Below, in pieces: positions 1 through 12,045 of a stretch of 64,000 nucleotides of DNA. A model generated the notes under the pieces. That model saw only the letters and a list, made by a program, of their open reading frames with translations, made no database searches and was not told the origin of the DNA. Position 1 is the first letter of the stretch, and each line of letters starts with the position of its first letter. Location: the NCBI GenBank assembly GCA_037501455.1, contig CM074858.1, positions 47,675,001-47,739,000 of the forward strand. The letters run 5' to 3'. A program made the position numbers and the translations under genes. This stretch comes from Lantana camara. Taxonomy: Eukaryota > Streptophyta > Magnoliopsida > Lamiales > Verbenaceae.

Positions 1-98
1 CCTGGATGCAATGCGTGAACAATCCATGATGCAACATGAGAGCAATCTAGGTTAAGTCTCTTCTTACTTAACCCGATGCTCTGATACCACCTCAGAGC
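1..98 (-). mobile_element. Element F, start of internal region (minus strand)
   Basis: This is the first internal stretch of a minus-strand LTR retrotransposon whose body lies left of the window. It holds the primer-binding site and a short leader, with no coding sequence inside the window. It is assigned because it directly abuts the LTR end at position 99 and carries the initiator-tRNA-Met complement typical of plant LTR elements. Confidence 0.75.
78..89 (-). promoter_or_regulatory. Primer-binding site of element F (tRNA-iMet type)
   Basis: Read on the minus strand this is TGGTATCAGAGC, the usual complement of the 3' end of plant initiator tRNA-Met. It lies 9 bp from the LTR end at 99. It primes minus-strand cDNA synthesis and shows that the LTR to its right is the 5' LTR of a minus-strand element. 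Confidence 0.9.
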
Positions 99-966
99 TG
101 TAACGCCCCCACCCGTACCAGAACAAGAGGAGAGCGGCGTCTCAACCCCCGCACTAAAGCACCTCTCAAATAATGGTGTGAGCCATCACTCAAGAAATAC
201 TCCAGCGAACGGCTATCTATCAGAACTATACATGTACAACGATGTGGCTATGCAGCGGAAAATCAGAGTATTTTAAAAACTTTTCAAAACATGTGCGTGA
301 TGGCATGTAACAAGCAAGAACATATTGATCGTGTAAGAGAGACTCGGCATATCAGAACATATAACAGATTCACACATAAGTACCGATACAACAGAGTTCA
401 AAATATCGGTAACAGAGTAGCAGAAAGAGTATAACGAAGATACTCAAGTATTCAAAAACATATACAGAAACATAAAGTGATGCAGCCATAAAACATATGC
501 AGGACACAAAAGAGGAAGTAATACTAAGTCCTGACTGAAACAAAAATGACAATCTAGAGCTTCAAGATACCTCTAGACTGCGGCTGCAAGACCTGAAACC
601 ACGAGGCAAGAAAACGGGAGAGGTATTAGTCAAAAGGACTAAGCGAGGGAATTCTTTAAAGAAAGTACTGAATTAAAGAACTTGAAGTAAAGTTCGAAAC
701 TGTTAAATGCAATGCTTTAAAGAAGAACTTGAAACAAGTTCGATTGATAAAACTCTTTGAATGCGATGCTGTAAAAGAATGCACGTTATAAAACATTTTC
801 ATGAATACTATCACACGCGCACACATATGCTGTTGATGGTTCATAGTTCTTTCATAAAACGGGATAAGGGTAAAGTGAACTTTTCCAGATATGAACCATC
901 CTTTATGAAACAGAATTTTGCCCGCAAGCTAGGCTCCTCCATCCTTACTCCAGAAAACATGATTCG

Positions 967-1120
967 GTAGAGTGTCGGACCAGGATCAACGATAATTCCA
1001 CGTTTAGTAGAGTATCGGACCAAGATCAACAATAACCCCACATATAGTAGAGCATCGGACCAAGGTCAACAACAACTCCGCACATAGTAGACTATCGGAC
1101 CAAGGTCGACAACAACTCTT
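967..1120. repeat. Tandem repeat, four copies of a 40-bp unit in the F LTR
   Basis: Units start at 967, 1007, 1047 and 1087, each opening with GTAGAGNRTCGGACCA. The last copy is shortened to about 34 bp. Copies differ by a few substitutions, mainly transitions. The array sits in the interior of the LTR. Confidence 0.9.
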
Positions 1121-2164
1121 ACCAACGCATACAAACATGCACCATCCTCCACCGGTTGTCACTTCGGGTAGCTAGCCCTAGGCGACCTGTAAACATGTAA
1201 TGGGAACAGATTTGTTGTCCATTCCCAGACAAATTGTTCTGACTTAACAAACCTCCTGTTAAAAGTCGGTGTCAATAGTCTAAGTGTGGCGGCCGGTATT
1301 GGTGATGTCGTTGGCGCTCACCTCCCGAGCATCACCTCCACACATAACCGCCGGGCCCAAACTGTAAACTGTATGCTTGCATTTAAGATTAGCAGTGACC
1401 AGAGTAACACTCCAGTATGCTAACTATAACATGTGAAACTGTAACTATAACATATGATGCTGTCTGTAAAACATATGATTCTGTCTGAAAACATGTGATT
1501 CTGTCTGTACTTTGAAAACATATGCAAACATGTAACTGTCTTTGAACAAGAATGCAGAACTTTGGAAAACATGTACTGTTGATCAATGTATACTATTAAA
1601 GTATGAATGATCCTTTCAAGAGAATGTCCCGATAAAAGGGATAGTTCAAAACAAGGTTTAGCTTTGAATTTCAAAACATATGATACGATAGTATAATCGT
1701 GGTTCCAGTTGGAAAACATTTATAACTTCACCTCACCTAATAGTAACAAAAGGTAGGTAGACAGATTATGCGGTGCCCTGGGGATCCCAGTGCTCAACTT
1801 TAACTCCTGTAGGTGGTGTACTAGAGTGAGCTTAAGAACTAAGACCCACTACTAACCAAGATGCATATGAAATGCAAGAAACAAATGAACAAGGAACATG
1901 TAACACAAGAGAGCAATACCATTTAAGGTATTCAAGAAAGGTAACACACAAAGGAATACGTCAAAGTGAGTTACTCTTAACGTTAGAGTATGATCTTACT
2001 ATAACCGAGTAAGCTTTAGTCAAATTATGAATCCTATCGCAAACCTTAGGTAAAGAAACAAGTCCACGAAAGAAAACACATTTTGAAAACACATTTTAGA
2101 CCCTGGATATGGAAACCCTAGGTGCAAAAGTCTATAGAGAAAGCACAAGTTTTAATTCATTTTT

Positions 2165-2361
2165 ACTATTCAAAACCACTATTCAAAAGTACTATTCAAG
2201 ATTACTATTCATGATTACTATTCACCGGTTACTATTCACATGTCGGGTCAAAGGGTCGGGTCAAACCCTTACTATACACACACCCACACACACACGGTAC
2301 ACACACACACCATGCACGAACACACACACACACACACGGCATGCACACACACACACACCCT
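2165..2361. repeat. TACTATTCA short repeats followed by CA-rich microsatellite
   Basis: About six imperfect copies of TACTATTCA occur between 2165 and 2270. They are followed by an interrupted (CA)n stretch with CACACA runs between 2276 and 2361. This is simple sequence inside the F LTR. The 84-codon ORF across it is low-complexity and not considered a gene. Confidence 0.8.
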
Positions 2362-3158
2362 AATTAAATTATGATCTTGATTATAACCTATAGTTTCAAG
2401 TTCATGTTAATATAATCAAATGTGATCTAGGTTAAAGGTATAACCTATAGTTAAGAGATCCAATTAAGGCATAAGATCAAGTTATGAAACACTATTCTAT
2501 CTTAGGTTATAACATGTGACACTATTAAAGTGTATAACATGATCAAGGCACTAATCCATTAATCCAAATCATACCATAAGCTCAATTCATAATTCAAGAG
2601 TCATATAACAATGTGACAACATGTCACAACATATCTCATATCATATCATATCATATATCATGAACCTTTAGGCATGTAACATGTAACAATTTAATTCCAT
2701 ATCAACATGTAACAAGTTGTGACATAATAAATTGTAAATCACTATTCCATTAGCTAACATGCATGAACATAATTCAAATTCCATAATCATGCATCAATTC
2801 TCATAATATAACAAGCATATCACATGATCATAGCATATACTAGAGCAATTCATAACATATTCAAGCATATACTAAACAATTAAAACATATAAACAACTAT
2901 CAAAACATATCATGAAAACTATATAATAAATGCATAAAATAAAATCCTATATGGCTTAGGGAAGACCCTAAGACCCAACCTAAACATAATATAAACATAC
3001 CATAACATAAAAACATAAACTAAACTAACATAACATAAACAAAACAAACTAACCTAGCTACAAGGGGAGGGGATGCCGACGGCAAGAGGGGAAAGGAGGG
3101 AGAGAGGAGTGCTTGTTAACACAAGACTTTGAGCAAGGATTCAAATGCCATGAGAGGG

Positions 3159-3169
3159 GTATATATAGG
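3159..3169 (-). promoter_or_regulatory. Possible TATA box of the F LTR promoter
   Basis: The minus strand reads CCTATATATACC in an otherwise GC-moderate context inside the 5' LTR, which is where LTR promoters sit. No transcript evidence is available, so this is a sequence-only suggestion. Confidence 0.4.
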
Positions 3170-4247
3170 TGTTGGGAAGCCCCTCACCTTGCAATTAGAG
3201 AGGGCTTAAGGGTAGGAGAGCAAAACAAGAGTTCATCCACTTGTATCTTCTAGAAGCTTTAGGGATGTTGAAGCTAAAAATGGGCTGCTGGGGGTATTTC
3301 TGTAATTTCGTCCCCCAAGACTCAAGGATAAGTGGCTGGAAGTTTGACCATTCCGACGGCAAGAAAATTAGCTTCGAAACGCATATTCATTCGTCGAAAT
3401 CGGATTTACCGTTTGAAAGATACATTCGTTTTAGTGAATAAAAGTTTTGAGCTCGAAACTCGACATGAGTGAAAAACGACTTTCTAGAATGATTTTCAAG
3501 TCCGGATTGCTTCCAAAATTCAAGAAATAAATCGAGAAGCGTTTTGAGTCCAAAATCGACTATAAAACGTTTTACCGTTAAAAAGTTGAAAACGTAGGAT
3601 GAATAATGAATTCTCACGTACGAACGTACGCTTCAAAATTTCAAGCTAGGGTTTGAATCAAGAGTTGTAAAACATCTCAAAAATCTTGAAATAGCTCAAG
3701 TAGTACAAATCCGAAGAGAAAACATTTTCCGAATGAAACTGTTCGTAAAAGGAATAGTAAACTAGGGTTTTCAAAAACGTTTTCAATAAAACAAAGTTCC
3801 GGAATGGATTTCCAAGCCAAGAATGATTTCAAAAGACTCGTCTCGATTCAAGGATCGATTCGACTGTAACTTGGGTTGAAAAAGGTATCAGAATCAAAAG
3901 CTCATTTTCTGATGAATAGTAACTTTGGTCGGTAAGTTCCAAAAATACCCTTATGGCTCAAGAAAGACTTTCTGAGTTCGGGAAACCACTTCAAACAATT
4001 GGGAAACATGTGTGATGAACCTCTAGGGTTCGAGTAGCAATATGAACAAGGTAGGCTCGGGTTATGAATAGTAAACTGAATCAAAGGTCAAGAATTCCCC
4101 CTTAAAGCATGTCAGATCATATACGAGCACAAAGTTCATGTAAGAATGCAATGCACGATGATTCAAAAAGTTGGATCACGGTCTATAAACGCTTTACCAC
4201 TGCCATAACTTACTGTTTTCATCCAGGCCCTGTTTTGGGCTGTTACA

Positions 4248-6205
4248 TTTACCAAGAACCTCAAAGGTCAACCACGAGCAACGGACTACTAGGCCGGAGA
4301 CTCACCACCTAACAAGACAAACGTACTAACAAAGGTAAGACACGACCCAAACCAAGTAAACCACCCACGGCTTAAGTAACAAGTCACTTATGAGAGTTAT
4401 GTATCAAGTTCTCAAGTCATATGTATTAAGCGACCTATGAATCATACTTAACACAATTTAATTAAACGCATAACTTAGTAAATTAAAATAACTTAAGCAT
4501 GCTTGAGGTATAGAGATTATAATATAAGGTATGCATGAGATGTGAGGATCAATCATGAGCATGTATAGCATGTCAAGGTCACACATAACGTAGGAAGTCA
4601 TACAAGTTCAAGTAAATGCATAACTTAGCAAAATGTGACAACTTAAACTTGATCAAGGCAATAAAATCATAACAAGTGATATGCAAGAAGTTCCACCACA
4701 TATAATACGGCCACAACTCATTAAAGGCATCATAGAAACAAGAAAAGGACATACAAGAGTCAAAACAAGCGAAACAAGTCAAGAAAACAAGGCTGGGGAA
4801 AATCCACCCCCATGGATTTTCCTTCACAAAAAATCCACCCTCGCGGATTGTCCAGAAGCTACTGCCTCAAATCCACCCCCATGGATTTTTACACAGCGAA
4901 AATCCACCCTAGTGGATTCTGCCCAGAACTTAAAAAAAACGTGACAGCAACTTCAAACTCAACGGGAATGAGTTCAAAACACCCCAAAACATGAAATTAA
5001 GCTTCCAAAACCACAATTAAGCATCATTAATCATCAAGTTACATAATAAAGCACTTAGGAACATTTAAACATCAAGAATTCTAGCAATTCATGCAAGAAC
5101 TTCATCTTCTACAAGTTTCAAGAAAGCTTCAAGCACAACAATGGTGAAATCATCAATCATGCAAGAAACTCAAGGGAAATAATCACATTCTTCATGAAAA
5201 CACATAAGGAACAAGAATCCATCATCAAATCAAGCAAAAACATGCTAGAACATAGACATGCAAGAATCTTCATAAAAGCTTCAAGGGTCAACAATGGAGG
5301 ATTTCCCATAAGAGCATAGAAATAATAAATTCTTACACCAAATCATTCCTAGCAACATAAGAAACATATTTCGATCAACAAATTCGGAATTAATCCATCT
5401 AACATGAACCCTAGATTTCAAACTCAAGCTTCAAGTTCAAAGAAGAAGACCCACATGAGCATTCAAGCATTTCTTACCTTAAGAGCTGAAAATGGAAGAG
5501 GGAATCTTGTTCTTTTAGTCTTGAATCTCCAGCTTTAACCTTCACTCTTAGCTCTTGAAGATGGCTTGAAGTTCTTGAGAGAATATGGATGGTCTCTTGA
5601 GAAAAGTGAGGGAGAGAGTGACTTGAATCTTATGAAATAACGTAAGAATGGGTTTTGGAGTGTTAAATCTGATTTTGTAAATTGGGTCAGCCATATAGGG
5701 TCATGGAGCTGGTCATACGGGTCGGATTTAAGTGAGATTGGGTCTCAAATTGGGTCAGAATTGAAATTGGGTCGTAGGTCAACTGGGTTAAGTAAAAAGG
5801 TTGACTTTTCGTAAAATGGCCATAACTTCTTCATCCAAACTCCGAATCGAGCGATTCAGGAACCCACGAACTCGTAATCGAATTATCTATTCAATTTCAT
5901 CGAATTCTAACCAGTTCCAGGCTTGGAAAATAAATTTACCATTTAGTCCCTAATTTATGCTTTAATGTCCAAGTAAGCACATTGTTTCGTTTCACCATAA
6001 AGCATGCTATCAAAATTCTTTAAGCACAACACGAGCACATACTTATCATATCATGTAGCCACATGAGTCATGTAAATCATATCTTTCACATAAGCCCAAA
6101 TAGAACGATCAATTAAGGCATAATTTCCACATAGTTCAAGCAATGAAAGGTAAATCGTACACTCTCGTGCCAAACCCTACCTTGATCGAGAAGCAGGGCG
6201 ACACA
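4248..6205 (-). mobile_element. Element G, partial gypsy-type LTR (minus strand)
   Basis: This stretch has no coding sequence and lies between the complete right edge of the F LTR and the left edge of the sequence shared by both E LTRs. Its layout in minus direction (AT-rich U3-like stretch, serine-codon-like TCTC-rich leader near 5460-5640, then a hairpin array at 4799-4920) parallels the A and E LTRs, although the sequence differs. Both ends are missing. F was probably inserted into it, and a deletion or recombination joined it to E at 6205/6206. The LTR identity is inferred. Confidence 0.5.
4799..4920. repeat. Array of four AATCCACC...GGATT inverted repeats in G
   Basis: Copies lie at 4799-4820, 4828-4851, 4868-4889 and 4898-4920. 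Copies 1 and 3 have the arms AATCCA and TGGATT around a CCCCCA-type loop; copies 2 and 4 are shorter-stemmed variants with CCTCGC or CCTAGT centres. Spacing alternates 29, 40 and 30 bp. The array occupies the same part of the LTR as the unrelated palindrome array of A and E. Confidence 0.8.
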
Positions 6206-7493
6206 ATATTGGATCAAATAATAGCAATTCGGGGTCAAAGAAGTCGTCGGATCGAGGGGTTATTTTCGTAATTTTATGCAGAAACTTTTGTTCTGCAAGT
6301 CAGGTGGGAACGGCCGTTCCGGACCCCCTTTGTAAATGGGAACGGTCGTTCCCATAAATCCCCAAAACATGCCAACGATTTTCCAATTTTAAAACGCGCT
6401 GAAGCTGGGAACGGCCCTTCCGACACGCAGGCCAAAATGGGAATAGCTGTTCCCAGTCTCGGCCGCCTATTTTATTTGAAAAGGTGGGAACGCCCGTTCC
6501 CAAAATGCCTTGAGGCTGGGAACGGCCGTTCCCTGTTTCTGCAACTTATCAAAACAGAGCAAAACAGGGGAGGCTCTCGGGAATGATCAACAAAGCAACA
6601 AGAATTCCAATTTGATCAACAAAGCTATTAATTTCTAGAAATATGATGCATACATGTTCAAAAGATGATAATATAACACTTAGACATATAAATCATAAAA
6701 TATTATCAAGAATCCAAGCTTCCAAGTTCATGATCAAACTTGATCATTCAAGCCAAATACTCAAGAATTCATGCTCCAATTCACGCCATAATTCAAGATA
6801 TGATCACATAATCATGCTTCCATCTCCAATTAACCCATCTAGTACATAATTCTCAAACCCTAGTTATTTCAAATATGATCAAGAATCATGAATTCATGCA
6901 AATACCAACCTTGAGCTAACGAAATGGAGAAAAGAGATAAGGAAGACGATCAAGCTCCAAAACTCCTAATTTCCTTGGAAAGAGTTGATGAATTTGATGA
7001 AATCTTCCTTTGCCTTTTTAATATGTTGACTCGGTAGAGAGAAGAGAGAATGGATGATGATTCTTGATGAAATGAAATGAAGAGCAAGGAAGAGATGCCT
7101 ATATCGTTATATTTGGGGAAAATATGCAATATTTATGATCAAATCCTTAAAGTTCTATAAGTTATGCAATTGAGGATCTAAGGTTTACAAATTGATTAAT
7201 TTAGTCCCCAAGATTTTTCTTGCAATTTGGTCCTCTATTTTATGTAATTGAAAAATTATGCAATTAATACAAATTGGACAATTAATTCATGTAACCATTA
7301 AATTCCATTTATACATGAATTCTCAAAATGAAATGAATTTCATACAATTTCCACGTAATCATGTTGAAAACAATTTATAAGAATTAATATAACACGTTTA
7401 AATTAATTAAACGAAATTAATAAAATAAAATCCTAACGCTCGAAACCCACACCTGTCGAGCGTACCTGACTGTCTGAAAATCGGGGCGTTACA
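6206..7493 (-). mobile_element. Element E, 3' LTR, truncated (minus strand)
   Basis: It is closely similar to 11946-13255 of the right E LTR. On the minus strand it starts TGTAACGCCCCGA at 7493 and stops matching at 6206, so about 1.4 kb of the expected LTR is absent. A polypurine tract and stem-loop lie directly outside its right edge, which marks it as the 3' LTR of a minus-strand element. It differs from the right LTR by scattered substitutions and by one replaced segment near 7017-7041 (compare 12752-12800). Confidence 0.85.
6306..6533. repeat. Palindrome array GGGAACGGCCGTTCCC, six copies (E left LTR)
   Basis: Copies start at 6306, 6338, 6407, 6439, 6486 and 6518, giving spacings of 32, 69, 32, 47 and 32 bp, that is three pairs. 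Several copies are perfect 16-bp palindromes; others carry one to three changes such as GGGAACGGTCGTTCCC. The same arrangement occurs in the right E LTR and, in inverse order, in the A LTR. Confidence 0.95.
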
Positions 7494-7530
7494 ATTCTCT
7501 CCCCCTTAAGAGAATCCGTCCTCGGATTCC
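7494..7530 (-). promoter_or_regulatory. Polypurine tract and adjacent stem-loop of element E
   Basis: The minus strand reads CTTAAGGGGGAGAG next to the LTR start. This polypurine tract primes plus-strand cDNA synthesis. Immediately upstream of it (7512-7529) is a perfect 7-bp stem, GAATCCG and CGGATTC, with loop AGGA on the minus strand. Elements A, B and C have the same structure at the same place. Confidence 0.85.
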
Positions 7531-7740
7531 ATGCCCTGAATTCCTGGAATTTAATTGGCTCTTACGTGTTCATCCCACGCGGGTTAGCTACTCCCCGTCA
7601 GGGATTAGTTCGAAAGAGATCTTTAATCCACAAGATTCTTCCAAGATGTGAAATCACGACCCTCAACTTTCCGGAGCCTAAACACTTGTAAGAAAATCTA
7701 ACCTTCCACTAAAACAAGTTGCCAAGTAGCTGAAAATATT

Positions 7741-7844
7741 GAGAGTGCCCCGTCTCTCAAACAATTAACGAGAGAACCCCGTCTCTCGAGCAAGTAACAA
7801 GAGAACCTCGTCTCTTGACAACCCTGAGAGAATCCCCGTCTCTC
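7741..7844. repeat. GAGAGA...TCTCTC hairpin array, four copies (element E)
   Basis: Copies start at 7741, 7770, 7799 and 7826, with periods of 29, 29 and 27 bp. The consensus GAGAGAACCCCGTCTCTC has a 6-bp inverted repeat around ACCCCG. Copy 3 has changed both outer arm bases together (AAGAGA...TCTCTT), which keeps the pairing. It lies about 210 bp inside the element from the polypurine-tract hairpin. Confidence 0.9.
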
Positions 7845-10527
7845 ACACACCCGAAATAAAATTTAAGCAAGCACTTAGACAATTATTTGCAATTAACACG
7901 CAAGGATCAAATAAAATTTATCATTTATGCAAATAATCGTTCATGTAAACGAGTAATAATAATCAAGGAATTATATACAGGAACAATGAAATAATAATAA
8001 TAATAAACAAGGAATCACGTACAAGAGTAACAAGATAATGATAATAATCAAATAATGATGCTCGTGGTATGCATGATTAAATGTACCGTTCACCAAGGAT
8101 TGAAGTTCTGGAACTGAAGTAATTCGGTTGAATACTTGATTCTTTAGTTGAGATTTCTCTTGCTCGGTACCGTTACGGTTCAACATTCCCATTTCTGATA
8201 ACCGTCTCTATCTTTGTACTATTTTCTAACATAATCCGTAAATCATCATTAGTCACCACATCTTCATACCCGTTTGAATCTTCAGGTTTACCGGTTGAAC
8301 TTTCCTTAGATTGATTCCCACATTCACCTTCCGGTTATGGAATTGAAATATACCCTAGATTTCTTGTCCTGAAGGGATTGTGTATTCAAGCTTAATAGAA
8401 CAGCTTTGTGCTCCAATCAACCCTTATCCAACCCACAGAGAAAACAGGTGTTACCATTTCCTCGACCTCAGTAATTAAAGTAAACATTTTCCCGAAGCAA
8501 CATTCTTGACTCCTTATTTGCAATGTGAAAGTTGAGTTCTTATTCCCTTAGTCAAGAACGCGGCGGATGTTTGGCGCAGGAAAGGATCAAAGTTGTAATC
8601 CTTTACGAGTAACTCAGCACGTATACTTGCATAGAACACGAAGAAATCAGATCCTAGTGAAACTTTTCCTTGTAGGAGTCTTATCTTTGATCAAAGTATG
8701 CTCAATTAATTTATAAAAATCATCGTCTCTTCCATTCCCATTATTAACACTTGATCCGAAATTAATAACCTTTGTAATTCTACTTACTTGGTTATTCGCT
8801 TTCCTTTCTACTTCCCACTTTCTTCCCTTCCGCTTATTGTAGACATTCTGATAGCAAGAGGGATTAAGATTGAAGATTTACTATCCAAATTTAGCCGGAT
8901 CGGATCCCTTCTCCCATTTACTGAGTCAAATGATATCCTGAGACTATCGGAGAACTGCGGACGGTGTACCCACTTTCTGGAAAATGATAATGGAACAAAG
9001 GTACTGTCGATGATGGGACTTTTCTTTATCTGAGAGGAAGAAAAGTTTAAATTATCGACAACTTCTTTCACATGGTTCTGATAGAGGATTCCAGGAAGAA
9101 TTGATTCTCTGAAAATTCCCAACTTCCTCGAGTGCTATCTAACTTCAGACTTAAACTTATTTTCAGACCGGCTCTCCCCCTTAAGAAAATAGAAATTTTC
9201 TTATCCTTTAGATTCATTCTGTCCTTTCCCACTTGCAAGCTTCTCTGCTGAATCAATTCCCGTAACCTTTTCCTCGTCCTACTTGTTATTAATCAAGATT
9301 TTAATTAATGGTTCGTTTCCAATCTGTTCTGTTAAGGACATACTCAACTTGAACCTCACCAACTGGCACCCCTTTTCTTCTGATATTGAAATTTCCAACA
9401 TCTTGCAATCACCTAGTGCTTTCCAGCGAGTTGACAGTTACAAGGTCAACATCCTAATCTGAAGCATGAAAAGTTCATTCTCTGACTTTCGTTACCTCTC
9501 CGAAATACTGATTAATTTCTGAAGGTTGAAGGACCCACTGAACCTTTATCTGCTTGAACTTATCATCATTTCCCTGTTTCCCAAAATTTTCCAATATTTA
9601 ATTCACACCGACTCCTACTAAATCCTGAATCAATAAATTCTCACAGCCCCCAAACCTTATTAGACTTCAAGTCAACTCGGATTACCCGGTTACAACCATG
9701 ATACCCAATAATTCAGAAACCTCTTCTTTAAATTCAAGTCAATAGGAATAGGATCGAGGATTGAGCAGAGCAGAGGCAGGACCTATTAACAATAAACACT
9801 AAATAATGCATGATGGTTAAAATGTCAATGCACGGCACATACCTATTAGCAACTTAGAATGCAACACGTTGGGCAATTGTATTGACTCACAGAAATACTC
9901 ATAAACAAAGAAATTTAAATATTTCAACTAATTCAAGCATATATTTAATGCATCAAGTAGATAATCTCAATAATATTCATAACGATATTTTATAATGAGA
10001 AGCAATTTAATTAACAAATGTATTGAAGAACCTGGCACCGTAGAAATGTTGGGCTCGATCCCGGTGTCCATTCTTGGTTGGCCAAACTGCAACTTGATTC
10101 AAGCAGTTGATCAGTCTCTTAAATTTCAAAATCCTCCGGCCTTGATTCATACATTTCCAAAACCTATCACTCACAACTTACTTTGCAATTAAATGCATGT
10201 GGGTGAAGCGTGTTCATGTCATATAGTTGTCACATAGTTAATATCAATAATGAGAATTTAATATAAAATGCAACAACTAATTCATAAATATTCAAACAAA
10301 ACACGTTGTTCACATAGGTTTCAAGCAATTCAAGATAAATAAAATGGCAATGAATACATAAATCAATACAAGGGCACAAGTTATCAAGTATTTCAATCAA
10401 TTCAAAGAGGTCAAGTAGATTAAGACATTCAGATACGATGCAAGACTCTCAAATTGTCAAATAATTCCTATGTCGTACGACCTAGACTCGACACGACATG
10501 ACACTAGAACCTCGGTTTTGCAACCGG

Positions 10528-10539
10528 GCTCTGATACCA
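10528..10539 (-). promoter_or_regulatory. Primer-binding site of element E (tRNA-iMet type)
   Basis: The minus strand reads TGGTATCAGAGC, followed by CCGGTTGCAAAA. It lies 7 bp from the LTR edge at 10547. The downstream CCGGTTGCAAAACCGAGGTTCT segment is shared with element A. Confidence 0.92.
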
Positions 10540-11351
10540 CCTTAGATGTAGCACCCCGGACACGTGGAGGTGCCACACCCCCGCACTATAGGTCAATCCA
10601 CACACGAAACGGCCAATCCGTACATGAACCAACCTATAGCGAACGGGTGACAATGCAATACACTACAAGCTAGGCGGGATTACTAATACATGCAACAAAA
10701 TAAAGCGGAAGCATAAACTAGTTTCTATCAAATATTTCCATTTATCCAATCATGACATTTCTCATTTTCCAAATAAGATATATTCTAAAGTTACATATCA
10801 ATACATTATCATCTTCAATTAAACAATAACAATAACTCCAATTCCATAATTAACAATAATAATTAAATACACGAACCACGGATGACACGACTACATGAAC
10901 TGGACTCGACTCGACTCAACTCCCGCCTAGCGTGCACCTGTAATAACATGAAAGGTGGAGGCGTCAGTCTGTGAAGACCGAGTGAGGGGTTTATATACAT
11001 ATTAGCGCAGATAACATGCAAGTCATATTCTCGGGTAAAGATTTATAAAAGATAAATATACAAGTTCAATAATAATATAGCTTCGCCCGAGAATACAACT
11101 ATCAATTTTAAATACTTGTTCTTTTCATGCAATCGATACATGGCTCCGGCGAGTGAGGCCGGTCTCGAACCTAACTCCAATTGAACATGAATATGCTTGC
11201 TTGCTTGTTAATCATTAGGTGATCATGCAATTCAATTATCGTGCAATCGTGCGATAGTGTAATCATGTAACACGTTCATTGAATGAAAATCATGCAATAA
11301 CCCGAGGACAACCCGTGGTGCCGGATTCATCCCCAGTCTCCTTCGGCTCAT

Positions 11352-11550
11352 GATAGGGTTTTGTTCCTCCTGTGGTTGGACGGACAACCACCAGCTCTAA
11401 GACCAGCCCAGCGCCCTCACTATGGAGAACCTGGCCAGGAGAACGAATGTACACGATAGGGCTCTGTTCTTCCTGTGGTTGGACGGACAACCACCAGCCC
11501 GAAGACCAGCCCAGCGCCCTCACTAAGGAGGACCTGGCAAGGAGAACGCG
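11352..11550. repeat. Tandem duplication, two 103-bp copies in the E LTR
   Basis: Copies start at 11352 and 11455 with GATAGGG and both carry CCTGTGGTTGGACGGACAA, AGACCAGCCCAGCGCCCTCA and a closing GGAGAACG. They differ at roughly ten positions, so the duplication is not recent. Each contains the short inverted repeat GGTTGGACGGACAACC. Confidence 0.9.
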
Positions 11551-12045
11551 TTTACTTGCTTTCATGAACATGACTTGCTTGATTCATGAACACTAACCTA
11601 ACTTACTTGCTTGATTCATGAACAATAACATAACTTGAAATGATAAGTGATTTCATGAAATTATAAATATAAATACCTTTGGCCAAAAATCACGTAAAGG
11701 TTATACAAGTTCTATATAACTAGAAATTAAACCTCACCTGACAGGCGACACACGACTCGTGAATGTGTGAACGTGCTCATGATCTACAATCTCCGCCCTG
11801 GAGAATAACTGGACAAGAGACGGGACAATGTACGTGCGTGAGACCACAATTTAAGCATATTATTCCATATAAGGACGCACGGCGTGATCAAGTACGAGAC
11901 AACAAGCAATAAACAATGTAGCATGATAACATGTTGTTTCAGTACATATTGGATCAAATAATAGCAATTCGGGGTCAAAGAAGTCATCGGATCGAGGGGT
12001 TATTTTCGTAATTTTATGTAGAAACTTTTATTCTGCAAGTCAGGT

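Larger units (their letters stand above)
99..4247 (-). mobile_element. Element F, 5' LTR (about 4.1 kb, gypsy-type)
   Basis: On the minus strand it begins TGTAACAGCCC (right edge) and ends GGGGGCGTTACA (left edge), so it has TG...CA termini and short inverted ends, with a PBS just outside. It holds no ORF of note. It contains a 40-bp tandem repeat (967-1120), TACTATTCA-rich sequence (2165-2270), a CA-rich stretch and a plausible minus-strand TATA box near 3160. The second LTR is outside the window, so age cannot be estimated. The start TGTAACAGCCC resembles that of element B, which suggests a related gypsy lineage (inference). Confidence 0.75.
7494..10546 (-). mobile_element. Element E, non-autonomous internal region
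   Basis: About 3.05 kb lies between the two LTRs. The PBS is at the right end and the polypurine tract at the left. Neither strand carries recognisable gag, protease, reverse transcriptase or integrase motifs; the longest sense-strand ORF is 104 codons (8808-9122, minus) with no motif I recognise. Several landmarks resemble element C (a TACCGTTCACC segment near 8085, a TAAACACTAAA...TGTCAATGCA segment near 9795). The region may be a highly decayed coding body or a purpose-built non-autonomous internal domain; the sequence alone does not decide. Confidence 0.75.

Noticed and set aside
2109..2363. 84-codon ORF with His/Thr repeats
   Set aside because: It is driven by the CA microsatellite inside the F LTR.
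8788..9122. Overlapping 81- and 104-codon ORFs in the E internal region
   Set aside because: No motif is seen and no equivalent frame is evident in the related element C. The frames overlap on opposite strands, as chance ORFs do.
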